NCBI GenBank assembly: GCA_951217055.1
Contig: OX578279.1
Location: 28,794,173-28,858,172, forward strand
DNA length: 64,000 nt
Reading direction: 5' to 3'
Origin: Gerris lacustris
Taxonomy: Eukaryota > Arthropoda > Insecta > Hemiptera > Gerridae
A program made the position numbers and the translations under genes. Positions 21,606 through 34,265 of the stretch are shown piece by piece. The notes beneath the pieces are model-generated. The model ran no database searches, had not been told where the DNA came from, and saw only the letters and a program-made list of their open reading frames with translations. Position 1 is the stretch's first letter. Each line of letters opens with the position of its first letter.

Positions 21606-24048
21606 AAATATCAGATTATATATTAATTAAATTATTAATATTTAATATCCTTGTAAATTAGTAGGTGAGTTCAACATATTTTTTTTTGTCGTATATTTTA
21701 TTATTAAATACTTTGTAATCTTTTGAATATATGTATAATGTTACGTATTATTATTATTATTTCGTTTTACAGTTTAGCTAAATAAGGGTAAGGGGGGGGG
21801 GGGGGGGGGGAGAGATGAAAATATACAAATCAAAGAACTGAATATATTTTTTAATTTTATTTCTATTTAAATGAAATTTGTGAATTTTTAGATTTAATTG
21901 CATATTATATAATATGTTTTTGAACAATCTTTTTTTAACATTTAATCAATATGTATTTTTTGTATGTTTCAGGTGAGTTCGAACTTATTATTGTTTTATA
22001 AGAGTGATATAACTTCTTAAATACCTGAGGTACCACTGAAATAACTTCTATAGATCTGAGGTAATAGTTATTATAGGTATAAATTATATTTGTTCACGGA
22101 TGAGTTTACCTGATCTATTAAAACATTTTCAGACTATTATTTTTTTAAATATTTTCATTGTAAAGAAAAAAGTTAATTAGAAACAAGTTTAGTTATAATT
22201 TTTTTGCGTGCCAGGGATTCTTCATTATCAACTTTCATGCAAATTTTCCTCTTATTTTACTTTTAGGATTGCTAAAGACGTTTTATCTTTTACCAATACA
22301 ATGTATATTTGATCGTATTATTATTTTGAGATGGCAATTATTATTAATAAAACGAACATAATGTTGATGGTTTGATTTACTTGGCGTCCGATCTAACCTA
22401 AGCTAACTAAAAGTAAATTTACTTTTACTCCGTATTCTTAGAATTTTATTTCTTGCTTTTTATTTTTAAAATGTCCTTTTGATGTCTTCGAACATCACAT
22501 TCTAACTATAAACCAACTGGCTCCTTTATTCGAGAGAAAGAGAAGAAAGAAGAATATTAGATGTTGTTAAACTTTATGATAGGATTCGGTAGTTGGATCC
22601 CAAACACTTCAAAATCTAGCGCCTCTTCTGAATTTCTCTAGATTTTGACCTTCAAATGATTTACAGACGTACTAAAGCACATTTCAAAGTGATCGAGAAA
22701 GGAAACTTTTGCTTTTCTTCGAGATTATTCAAATTTACTTTTAAGCTTAACTAGCCCGCTGGGAGGTGTAGCCGGGTAACTCGACCTCCCAGTTCGCTGT
22801 TTGTTAAACCAAGTTCTGCCGAAATGCAATCAGTTCCTTCGATATTGACAATTCACATCGAGCATACTAATGCTTCTAGTACAATGGCATTAACAATTTA
22901 TTCATTATAAATTATAAATAGAACATTAGAAGCTATATAAATCTCAACAATTGAATAATCATGAAAAAACTTTACTTTAAATAAATGCATTATTTTTAAA
23001 TGGCTTATACAGTATGTCCCCTAGTTTGAGTTGCCTATAGGTGTAAATGTAAAAAAAAATCATTTTTCGAGAAAATGTTACTCTTTATAATAATTTTTGG
23101 TTGTTTTAAAATGTAGAATTATCATACTTATATTATTTAAAATGTTGTACTATGTAAACTGCATCCAAAAATTACAATTTTTAAGAAATAGTAGCTACAA
23201 TAAAGTGGGGTTATTTTTCATTTTTCGAAAAAATTCTACTTTTTATAAAATTGTTTATTTTATATCCTAAGGTAATTTATGTCATAAAAGAGTGAAAAAA
23301 ATATTTTTAGAAAATAATTTTAGTTATTTCATATAAAATAATATTTATTTGGAGTTATTATGATTTTGCAGGAATCAGTGATGCCTATTTACCATAAAAA
23401 AAATTAAGGATAAAGTACATTTAATTATGTTTTTGTTTATTCACGCCCTTTAATTTATTTATCTCGTATTTATTTACATATCTCAATGGTCTATGACTAT
23501 TGTTAGATCTTTAAGACCATAAGTTCATAGAAATAAATATAAACGATATAAATAGGATAGATAAGGTTATAGATCAAGTCTAAAGAATGTTATAGTTTTC
23601 ACATTATTGGATCAAGTTTTTGTCGGAAAAGCAAAGGATGTAGCATGCTACCAAGTAATACAATTCCATATAAATATATCTTTTTTCCTCTTAGGTATAA
23701 GGGGGAAAATATGACGAGGTACTGAATCTCTTCTTCCCTGTTAAGGTATTATATAGTGAAGCCATCCAACAGTGGAATGACACGAAAAACAAATCCTCTC
23801 TTCTTTTCTTCGATAATCCTAAGAGAAACAACCCTATATTCCGTTCTTACTACAACTTTACCCATTTATATCCCCCCCCCCCCATTTTTTAATAGTCTAT
23901 CATAAGCTTACAATGCTCTAACATTGACAGTTATAAGTTGTCACTTCATTCTTTAAACATATATATAAATATGATATGAAATACATATTTCCCTTAATTG
24001 TGCACGTTTCTATTACTTTCATTAGCTTAAATAAGTTTTATACTTTTT
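21606..24048. other. AT-rich non-coding DNA with G and C homopolymers
   Basis: Poly(G) of 19 bases at 21792-21810 and poly(C) of 12 bases at 23872-23883. No gene or element ends found. Confidence 0.5.
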
Positions 24049-24630
24049 ACTTTCTCATATAAAGAGAAAGTTTTGTTAAGGCGCGAAAATTCGATTTTGA
24101 GATTTTGATGGATTTACACATTTTAAGGTCCCCTGAGTCTAAAAAAGTGCTTTTAAAAAATGTCTGTCTGTCGTCTGTGCAGACGCCTGGAGCCTAAACT
24201 ACTGGGCCGATTTTGACGAAATTTGGCATAAATGTTCAGAAAAATCATACCCCGAGGCGAAATCGAGATTAATTTTAGCTCCAAATTTGGGGGAGCTATC
24301 CCTCAAAAAACGTGAAAAAAATCATTTCTTGAAAAAGGTTCTAAAAATTCCAAAATGTAGTCCATTTAAATACTAATCTAAAGATATAAGCCGTTTTCCC
24401 GGGAAAAATCTTGTTCCTGAGAAAATAGCTTAAAACGTGGATGGCGAGGGGCCGGGTTCGATTCTCCGCCCAGGAGAATTTATTTTTCTGATACATTTTG
24501 TTGAAATGTTCAATTATAATTAAATGTACATACGATAACTAATGAATGGAAAACTCTGGGTTAAGTAATTATGAACTCGTATATGAGAAAGTTTGTATGA
24601 GGTGTCTCGGACCGATTTTTAATTTTTGTC
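24049..24630 (+). repeat. RepB copy, near complete
   Basis: Best copy of the family. Starts ACTTTCTCATATAAAGAGAAAG. A mirrored TATATGAGAAAGT lies at 24580-24592, followed by a short tail GGACCGATTTTTAATTTTT. Internal T-arm-like box GGGTTCGATTCTCCG at about 24454-24468. No coding capacity. The motif GGCCGATTTTGACGAAATTTG is shared by several repeat families in this window. Confidence 0.75.
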
Positions 24631-24638
24631 CTAGTAGC

Positions 24639-25182
24639 CTGGGTGCCCATGCCCATAGGCAAAAAAGTCAATTATACATACTCTTTCCAAATCTCTTTGT
24701 ATGGCTTGTTTAGGCCAAGTCTGACACCGTTTTCCTCTGTGATTGTATTTGGTTTTGGGGCGTTTTTTATTATTTGAACCCTATAACTTTGATGCGTACC
24801 GTACGACTGGAAAATCGGAAAAAATTCTGCGTAAGACAATATTAAAATGTTGACTTATAGGGTTCAAATAATTCATCTTGAGAAAACCAGCTGGATATTA
24901 ATTAATAATAATTAATATTAATTAATGATTAATATCCAGCTGATTTTCTCAAGATACATTATTTGAACCCTATAAATCAACATTTTAATATTGTCTGACG
25001 CAGAACTTTTTCCGATTTTCCAGTCTGATGCGTCAAAGTAATATAGGGTTCAAATAATGAAAAACGCCCCAAAACCTAATAAAATCACAGAGGAAAACGG
25101 AGTCAGACTTGGCCTAAACAAGCCCTACAAAGAGGTTTGGAAAGAGTATGTATAATTGACTTTTTTGCTTATGGGCACCCTG
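24639..25182. mobile_element. Large fold-back MITE
   Basis: Two arms of about 250 bp are inverted copies around an AT-rich centre near 24905. The outer ends read CTGGGTGCCCATGCCCATAG on the left (with a small internal duplication) and the complement of CAGGGTGCCCATAAGC on the right. Each arm repeats AAAGTCAATTATACATACTC, GGCCAAGTCTGAC and GGGTTCAAATAAT in mirrored order. It is inserted at the very end of a RepB copy. CAGGG tips suggest hAT, but no 8-bp duplication is visible. Confidence 0.7.
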
Positions 25183-26999
25183 ACTATAGGGATGTGTATG
25201 AGTTACATATATGAGTTATTAAATATCTTTAAAATAATAACAATAAATACTTGTGTCTTTAGCAAGTGCCTTTGACATTCTTATAGAGAATATTGTAACA
25301 TAAGATTGAGATAGAGTTAACTTTTTTTACTACTTAAATGATATTTTTACACGTTTTCATTTAGTTTCACTTGTCTGCCAGGGACAAATCTTGTAATCAC
25401 TATTTGACCCACTTCCCAACCACCTAAAAAGCTGAAACTTTATGTAAACATTATGTATTTTCGATCACAAAGCAATAATCAGTCATTTTTAGAAATTCGT
25501 TTGTATTAACCGATAATTTATTATTAATATAAAAATTATACAAATTGAATATGGCGAGGATCAGTCTAAGATTAAAATTTATGTTGCGGACAATATGATT
25601 TCTTTCATGCGTTCGGTTACGTATTTTATTAGTGTTATTTAAAAGTTTTGTTAATATTTACTCCCTCTCTTAAATTATCGTAAATGTTTGAATAATATTA
25701 CATTAGGTTTTATATTTAGGAGCTTAGTTAATGTGATAAATAAAGCTAAGAAAACCCGCTTAAACTAGTTAGTATTTATGTATTATTGACTTCTGTGTCC
25801 CTGTAACTGTAACCACTCAGACCTAACTTCCCCTCTTTCAGCTGATTATAAAAGCTCCTGGATCTTGTTTAATCATCAAATTTAATAATAAGGTTCTGGG
25901 GCCTTGTCTGTTTGTATTTGCCAAATATAGAAGTTTGCTACGTTATCCTAAGTATACAGCTGTTTTGCAATCGTGCTTGTAAACACAAGACCTAGTCCCT
26001 TTTTACAATTTGCTAATGCAAATACTGTATGGAAATGTGTTCTTTTATTGTTAAATGATTTGATCTTAGCTTAATGTTTACTTATTTAATGTGCAATTAA
26101 AAATAATGATTTTAGTTAAAATAAAACTTTATATTATAAAACAATAAAACACATTGAAGTAAATGTCCTTTCCTTCTTGGATTGAGAAACTATACGAATA
26201 GGATTTTATTTGAGGGATATAACACATTTGCACCATTTTCGTCGCTCCTCTATAGGTTGGTACACGGCCAACACAACACACTACGTCCACAATTTTTATT
26301 GGCTCTGTTGAGAACCTTTTCCCTTTTCTATCCATTTTATTTTATTTTGTAAAATTTTATAGAATACATTTGTTTTTGGGGAAGATTGGCTTACAATACT
26401 CCCAGCGTGATTTATTCGGCAGTGGTTAAGGGAGAGAATACAAAAGCAAGAAATTCTTCTAGACAATAAAAATTAAATGAACTATTCACTTGATTGTGAC
26501 GAAATGTTGCATACGTTGTTTACATATAAACCAAAATCTAGCTAATTAGCTAAATCTACTTAGCTAATTAGCTTTAATTATTGTTTATAAAGTAAGGTAA
26601 CAATTTAATCATTAAAATAAGATTTTAAGACAATACTTTTTATAAATAATTTATAACTGATTATAAAATTAGTTTCATTTTTACTGTTGATTTTATAATT
26701 ATTAATTTTAAGTAAAAAATAGCCTGCCAATTTATATGTCACATTCCTTCCTCGCGTTCTATTATTAGACTAATGGTCACATAAGATTTAGATCTGTTTC
26801 GATTCCAAGTGGGATCAAATTTATTTTTAAAGTGCGCTGATGATTGAAATTAATATGGGTCCATCTGTAGGCTACTTTCAACAAACCATCTAAATGCCTT
26901 AAAAATCGAATGAGTACTTTTAAATATATATTTGTTAATAAAACATGATTGCGCATATGGAAGGAAGTAATGGGCGATGAAGATTGAAATAATTGCTAT
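25183..26999. other. AT-rich non-coding DNA
   Basis: Only short chance frames. Nothing recognised. Confidence 0.5.
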
Positions 27000-27240
27000 T
27001 GATGTGGGTGTTAAAATGTGCGCATGTAAAAGAGAAACCAATGAGTGCAGAAGGTTAAATTAAGATGAGATACAAGAATGGGTTAAATATGACCTTCCAT
27101 CGAAGTTATATTAAAATCGGACAAGTAGTTTTTAATTTATGTTGGCACGCAAAAATGTTGACTGGTAGACGTACACAGGCAGACACGATACCAAAAATGT
27201 TCCCTGAAGTCTGAAACTGATTTCGGCACAGTCAAGTAAA
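27000..27240 (+). repeat. RepA fragment
   Basis: Carries GCGCATGTAAAAGAGAAACC, GAGTGCAGAAGGTTAAAT, AAAATCGGACAAGTAGTTT, GCAGACACGATACCAAAAAT and GTTCCCTGAAGTCTGAAAC in RepA order. The end beyond this is missing. Confidence 0.65.
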
Positions 27241-30057
27241 TAGAGCATATAATTTTAACTGTATAGTAATCTCTTGCTTTATTATTCTCTCCCTTAACCA
27301 CTCCGAATAAATCAGGCTAGAAATATTGTCAGCCAACTTTTTTCTGTTTTAAAATTTTTAATTGCGGAGACATAAACTTTTCGTTCTCCTGAACGATCAC
27401 AATGCTTCCGTTACCCTGGATAAGCGAAGAAGTATTAATGCGCATTTAAAATATAAAATTAAAGTTTTTTTTTTAATTGTAGAATGAGTTTAAAAGTAAA
27501 ACTATTGAGTGTAGGATAAAGAAAAATTTGTTAAATTATTAAAATTTTGTTGTTATAATTCATATAAAGACATTTATATAAAGAGGGAGGGAGAGTACGT
27601 CATGTTCTAGAAATAATTTTATGTGACCTAAAAATATGCTAACCTTTCTATAAACTCTATCTCCCGGTAATTGGTGCCGAAAGCATATGCCAACCTTGAA
27701 AGTTAGGGCTAGATTCGACCTTAGGGACTGAGACCTGAACCCTTCTCTAGGCTATGCCCTTATCTTTTGTGTTTTATAATTATTATAAATTTTAATAGAA
27801 TGAAGTTTTAAGTTTGTAGATCGAATTGTTTAATGGACTTTTTTTTATCTATTTCTTTAATTATTATTGCTAATAATAACCCAACAAAAACCTAACCGTT
27901 GAAAATAGGCAGTTCCACACCCTCTCCCAAAATGGTCAGTCTAAGTCTATCAAAATAGTGATTTCTTCATTGTGGAAAAGTTTGCTCTTTCTTTAGTCCA
28001 TAAATTCACTTCACTTCTACTTTCATAAGCAAACTTGCTGTTTATTTTTATTACTTAACACTTGGCGAATTTCTGAATGAGGCATTAAACAGACCGCAAT
28101 GTAGATATCACCAGTTTAATAGGATGGCTTTTTTTTAATGGTGTTTCTAGAACTTTTTTATTTTCTTTTAACTAAAATGCGACCATACATTATAATACTG
28201 ATATTTTATGCTTAATTCCGACACTGGCCAAGTGTTAGGCAATAACAATATAAGAGCAGTTTTGCTCATGAAAGTTGGAGTGAAGAGAGCTTATGGATTA
28301 AAGAAAGCATGATATTATTATTATTATAAATTCTCAATTTAAAGCCTGAGATTTGAGCCATCCAATAAGAAATAAGATCAGTCAAAAATTAAAGAAATAA
28401 TTATCAAATCTAGCTCCAAGGTTCAACCGATTGAGTTACAAAAAAAGCATTCCAACTTGTAGATCTTCAAAATCAGTAGCTTTTTGTGCAATCAGTTTTT
28501 GATGCGACATACCGTTTGTACACACAAAAAAAAAAAATCGACGTTGCATGTGTCATTTTTTTTTTTTTTTTTTTTTCAGGCGTAAAAATAAAAAAAAAAA
28601 TAGTTTTTGGAATTTTCTCGTCAGCTACAAGTAGCCAAATTTCAAGTTTCTAGTTATCCTGGAAGTCACTTATAATCTTGTTGATGAGTCAGTCAATCAG
28701 CAACACAAATGCAAACTTTCAAACTTCCTCTTTTGAAAAGGCTAATTAAGGGCTCAATTTTTTACAGTGTCCTAAGCTACTCAAGCTTAATCTATGTTTC
28801 AAATTTCTAAAAAAGCTAGGAGGAAGCAGAGATATGATGGGGAGAAAAACCGTGTGAAGTGGTTCAAGTCAAGGGTGCACAGCATGATCACTGCTGTGCG
28901 CTCAGATTAAAGATTTATTATTTAATTTTAGATCCAGCTGCCACTTGGAACAGATTTACCATGATAGAGCTCAAAGTTTTCGTTTTTTAACTCAGGTCAA
29001 ACAACGGGACAACTGAGATAAAAAAAATATACACAGTTGTTATGACGATTCGAGATTGTGAGTCCAATCAACAAACCATTTATTATTATTGATTGCTCTC
29101 TCAGTTTTTTTATAGGAACTTCCTCTACCCTAATATCTATATTTCATCATATGTTTTAACTATTTGTTATCAAACCTGATTATATTTAAGATATTCAAAA
29201 GGCCATTAACGTAAGGACGTATTATTTTCTTAGACGTTTACAACTTCCAGAAGTAACGATGCCGAAAAGTCAAAGGGGTTTTGAAACTGTGCTTTATATA
29301 AAGCCCTTTGCTTTTGGATGTTACTAAAGTTGGTTTTTATGCTAAGAAATCCCCTCAATGTTGTTCTCTTCATCACGCGAATCCCTCCATCCAAAACCTC
29401 AAGTTCGTGACTACACGACTTTACCCTCCCTCTTCTTTCTTACCTTACTACCCAACAAAAATAGCTCTATGCTCTATTTATACTATTCATAAAAAGGGGC
29501 CTTTTTCAGTCTGTTTTATTTTCTCTTCTTCTTCGATCGAAACAAGGCTTTTTTTAAATATGGAAGAACATTTAATCGAGAACAGAGCTAGAAAAAAGAC
29601 TAAAGGTATATTGAGTGAAATGGTTAACTTTGGTTGTTCTTATAACATAATTTCTTTACCATTCCTATAGTAGAAAGTAAATTGCACCGACTGGAAAACT
29701 ATGATCGATCTTTATTACATTAAGGCTCTTTAATTTCTTCCTGTCTCATTTTTTTATAATGATGAATTGAAACTTCTAATGTTCTAACTATCTAACGTTT
29801 TATTTTATAATTGTTCAAAATATTTTTTTTCCCCCTAAATATATATAAAAGAATCGAATGACCACAGACGACACTATAAAGAGACCTTATTGAACATTAA
29901 TTCGCTACTCTATGCTTTTCATTTAGATTAAGAACCGAACTTGTTCATTAACGTCAACGATTTTCGTATGTAAATTTAAATTATTTATTAATAATTAATA
30001 TAAAAATGCCATTTCTCAAAACTAGTCTTATTTTCAACTTTTTTTTTTTTTTTTTTT
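27241..30057. other. AT-rich non-coding DNA
   Basis: Nearly 3 kb with homopolymer A and T runs (for example a T run at about 28558-28576). No supported gene. The longest frame (29308-29670) shows no domain. Confidence 0.5.
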
Positions 30058-30483
30058 GGTTTCTGTATTCTTCACCTTAGTTGTATCTATGTGCAAAATT
30101 TGGGGAAGATTAAATGACGGGAAGTGGTTCAAAATTTGGGTAATAGGTGTGCGATGAAACTTAAAATGTACGCCATTTTTTTGTTTTTTTTGGTTTCTGT
30201 ATTCTTCACCTTAGTTGTATCTATGTGCTAAATTTGGGGAAGATTGAATGACGGTATGTGGTTCAAAATTGGGGTAATAGGTGTGCGATGAAACTTGAAA
30301 ACCAAATAAATTTGACGCCATTTTGTTTTGACGTGTTTTGTTTTGTTTTATTTTTTGTTTTTTTGGTTTCTGTATTCTTCACCTTAGTTGTATCTATGTG
30401 CAAAATTTGGGAAAGATTGAATCACGGGAAGTGGTTCAAAATTGGGGAAACGGAAATGTGCGATGAAACTTACAAAGCAAAGT
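30058..30483 (+). repeat. Three-copy tandem repeat
   Basis: The segment GGTTTCTGTATTCTTCACC... recurs at 30058, 30192 and 30365 (spacing 134 and 173). It is followed each time by TTAGTTGTATCTATGTGC and GGGTAATAGGTGTGCGATG or a variant. The spacing difference comes from extra T-rich and GTTTTG sequence in the second interval. Confidence 0.85.
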
Positions 30484-30916
30484 AATATAAGACCAGTAAA
30501 AAATTGATTTATATCATAGAGAATCAGGATTATATATTATTGCTATCATATTATATTGACACTAAATTATAATATAGCGTCTAATACTTACGTATTAAAA
30601 TGTTTTCATACAAGGTAATATTATGCAACCAACTATAGAATTTTATTGCATCGCTATGGCTGGAGTAATTTTTTTTAAATTGAACACTTGCTGTCCTACT
30701 TCTTAAGACTGGTGTGACTGATGTGTCTGAAGGAGATTTCGAAGCGGATATAAGGCATATGTAAAACTATTTATTTCGCAAGATGTATGAGGTAGAAAAA
30801 ATAGTTTTCAATTTTTTCCCATCAATTGTTGTCTCAGGCCACTATGGTCTCGGCCACACGCACTATTGTGCAGACACACTCCATTATTGTCTCAGGACTT
30901 AGTTTAATCACTTTGT

Positions 30917-30952
<36 letters not shown>

Positions 30953-31884
30953 AAGCCTTAGGATGCTAAAATAGCAAATTCAAATGTGAATGGCCCAGTT
31001 GTTCTTCGTTTTATTATTTGCTTGATGCAAAGGTTCGAAAGATTGTTCAGTTGGACTCTTACTTCTTGTATTAGTCTCTAGTAAGTTGGTCCTTCTCATA
31101 AAAGTTTGAAATTTTTTGCCGCTATAATTTTACATTTTCTACCTATTGCTGATGATATTGCAATTATTAATTTGTTCATTGTTAACAATTGATGTACTAT
31201 AAATTGTTGTTCCTTCTCAACATTTATTCTAGTTTTAGAATAAGAGTTCTGAATAGCTGAACAAACTGTTAAATTGAAAAGTGAAAATTTATCTTACTCA
31301 ATGCAATGAAGGGGCGTAGTCACAAATTATTCATGAGGAGAGTGTCCGTGGTAATTAAACAGTTGACCAAGGTGAAAGGCCAGCTTTTGTCTTAAATTTA
31401 TGGAGATCTTGGGTGTCAAGGGAAGTGAAACTAGACCCTTTCCTGAATCGATTCTACTATCCCTAGTGATCGATTGTATTACTAGGGACGTTAAAGATTG
31501 TGTGCTCAAGAAATCTTTTAATTTAAGCAAAAAATAAACCTATAGTTTTGCTCCATAAAAAAATAATTACAGGAAATAAAAATGACTTCAAACCCTTTAA
31601 TCAAGGATTTTGAGACCTTAAATTTTTTTTTTTTTTTTTTTTTAGTAATTCTTAAGTTTTTTTTAAACATTGTATATCTTTTTTCTAATATTCAATTTCT
31701 CCTTAGTTCTATTGTAGGTCTCTTGTTTGCAATTTATTATTTCTTTATTTTTAAGTCACAATTACAATTGTTTTACATACTTGTATTAGACGACTGAAAG
31801 CTTCATATACTTTCACGATAATGAAATAATAGTATAAAAACGTAAATAATATCATGAGTAATCGTGAATATTATTTTAAAAAAA
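30484..31884. other. Non-coding DNA with a 30-base poly(A)
   Basis: A run of 30 A at 30921-30950 could be an old retroposon tail, but no upstream body or flanking duplication is recognised. A short mirrored ACTAGGGA/TCCCTAGT pair lies near 31455-31485. Confidence 0.45.
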
Positions 31885-32174
31885 AAGTTTGTTTCAGAGT
31901 TTTTGGGGCGTGGTGCCCCCAAATTCTGAGCAAAAGAATATTTTCTCGATTTCGCCTCTAGGTAAGATTTTTCTGAACCTGTATGCCAAATTTCACCAAA
32001 ATCAGCCTAGTAATTAAGGCTCCACTGCACAGACGACAGACGTTTTTAAAAAAATCACTTTTTGTACAAAGAAATCTCAATAAACGTTTTTAAATCATCT
32101 CAATACACATAATACATCAAAATCTAATTTCCGCGCTATCACAATACTCTCTCTTTATATGTATATGAGAAAGT
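31885..32174 (-). repeat. RepB fragment, inverted
   Basis: Reverse complement of the first half of RepB. It ends on the + strand in TATATGAGAAAGTAAAA and contains the complement of GCCAAATTTCACCAAAATC, with mirrored ACAGACGACAGACG. Confidence 0.65.
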
Positions 32175-33840
32175 AAAAAACAATGAAACAATAAATTAAA
32201 TTAAGAAATGTTAAATTTGTTACTAATACTGACGGTGATGGTAGCTGAAAATATGGAGCCAAACACAACCAAGCTGTAACAGAATGAACAATAAATGTTA
32301 AAAAAAAAAAAGGATAAATACCTATTTACGTATTAATAAATAAATTAGAATATAAGAAAAAACAAAACAAAAATAATATAAATTAAAAATACTCAGATTA
32401 GATTGTCGTCAAGCGCTATAAAACCTTTGACCATCATTTGTTAGAAGTACAAATAGAAATCACTATCCTAATATTATTTAGTTCAAAAACAAAATTTATA
32501 TATATATATATATATTCTCTCTTTTAAGATTGTGTTTTGTGAATGAGGTTCCACAGGGAATCGAATCGAGGACCCTCCCATTTAAAAATTAAAGGAATTT
32601 TACTTTCTTAAATCTATTTATCTGAAGCTAAGCCAAACTGGCATAAATTATTGTTCAATTTATAAAAATTGGTGGGAAAAAGTAGAAGAATCATATTTTC
32701 TCTAAAAACTTTAAGATAGGGTTTTGACTATCCAAATTATTTACAAAAGATTCATAAAAACCAAATTATATGATACACATCAGAAAATCAATTCTCTTCT
32801 TTTTTTAAAAAAAATTATAATATTGATAGACAATAAGTGGCAGATCCTTCTACTTTTTAATCACACAAAAGTGAAGGGATCTGCCACTTAAAATATTTAT
32901 TGATTCGATCGCAAGTTGTATTGTCGATGTTGGGCCATGACACTGATCAATTTATTACTCTTTCTGTAATGTACCGATAATTCATGTTTATTGTAGACTT
33001 TGAGTGCCATTAAGCAAGGTTGTGAAATGTTGGAATTTAAATTGCAAGTATAGTTGTATTTTTATATTTTATCTTTGAATTTAACCAACATTATAGCCTT
33101 TTAAGTGTTTTTTACCACTGCAATATTTTAATCCTGCGGGTGCAATTTGTAATGGTGCATTTATATAGCTCTTTAATTTACCACAGCCTGGATGTTTGTG
33201 CTTAATTCTTGTAGCATGTTCTAATTACTAAGCACTGTTTGCTGTAATCATCTTTGAAAATCCCTTATCACATTACATTTCTGCTTGATTTAATCCAATC
33301 TATTAGCCATTCTAAGGGATTACACTTAAAATTATACCTCTTCCCTTATTCTCTCTTTATCTTTATATATTTGAGTTTTAGAATTAATCGTCTGATCCAT
33401 TTAAATTATTTATATTGGGCTTAATCTTTTAATTGTTCTCTTCCCCCTTACTGTTTTTTTTTCTTTGCCTATTATTGGCTGACGCTCTGAATAACCAATG
33501 TTTCGAAGGAGGCTTTTCAACTTTTCAATCTCTATCTAGGTTTTGAACAAACCGAAACTAAATGTAGATCTGTCTTTTAATCAATTTATCCAACTGTTCA
33601 TTAGCAATTCAGCTAAATGCTAATATTCGTCCGGTGTTAAAATGTCGTTACGTTTCCTAAATTCAAATACCCGAAACGCACAAATTCAGTAGTCTAATTT
33701 AGTTGAAGCTATTTTTAGATCCTCTTGAAACTTTTTTCACGAAAATTTATTTATGTTAGAGATACACTGTTTGTACAATTTTGTAACAAATATTTTATTT
33801 CTGAACTAATAATAATTAGATAAAAAATAATTTACATTTT
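32175..33840. other. AT-rich non-coding DNA with a perfect small hairpin
   Basis: TAAGTGGCAGATCC-TTC (32834-32850) is mirrored by GAAGGGATCTGCCACTTA (32873-32890). An AT dinucleotide run lies near 32500-32513. The sequence GGGAATCGAATCGAGGACCC (about 32560) resembles a reversed tRNA B-box and recurs near 36972. No gene. Confidence 0.5.
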
Positions 33841-34265
33841 TGCTTCCGAGCTTACCGAAGGTAACGGAAGCTATGTGATCGTTTCGAAGAACGAAAAATT
33901 TTTAGGTCTCCGATTTTAAAAATTCCAAGACAGAAATCCGTTTCAGACATCAGGGAACATTTTTGGTTCCGTGTCTGTCTGTCGGTCTGTCTGTCGGTCT
34001 GTCGTTCAATTTTTGCGAACCAACATATCTTAAAAACTACAGGTTCAATTTTTATGAAATTTGGGTGGTTGGTCATAATTAGCCCATTTTTGGTCCCATA
34101 TAAGTTTCAACCTTCTGCGCCAATTTGTTTTTCTTCCACATGCGCACAAACATACATTTATTTACACCTATAGCTTCAAAAGTACATATCTGATTTGAAT
34201 GAAACTTTTATAGTTTATCGAAAGTAACCCGCAGATGGCCACAGATTAATTTGAACAGTCTGCGC
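33841..34265 (-). repeat. RepA copy, near full length
   Basis: Aligns by eye in reverse orientation with 55770-56172 over about 410 bp, from TGCTTCCGAGCTTACCGAAG to TAACCCGCAGATGGCC. It has an expanded CTGT/CGGT tetranucleotide stretch (33974-34012), so this part is variable between copies. No coding capacity and no clear terminal inverted repeats. Confidence 0.75.

Noticed and set aside
24454..24468. T-arm-like GGGTTCGATTCTCCG in RepB as a tRNA gene
   Set aside because: No acceptor stem or A-box; at most a hint of tRNA ancestry.
30921..30950. Poly(A) run as proof of a retroposed gene
   Set aside because: No recognisable body upstream and no flanking duplication.
31327..31530. 67-codon minus-strand frame
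   Set aside because: Short, no recognised motif and no splice or poly(A) context.
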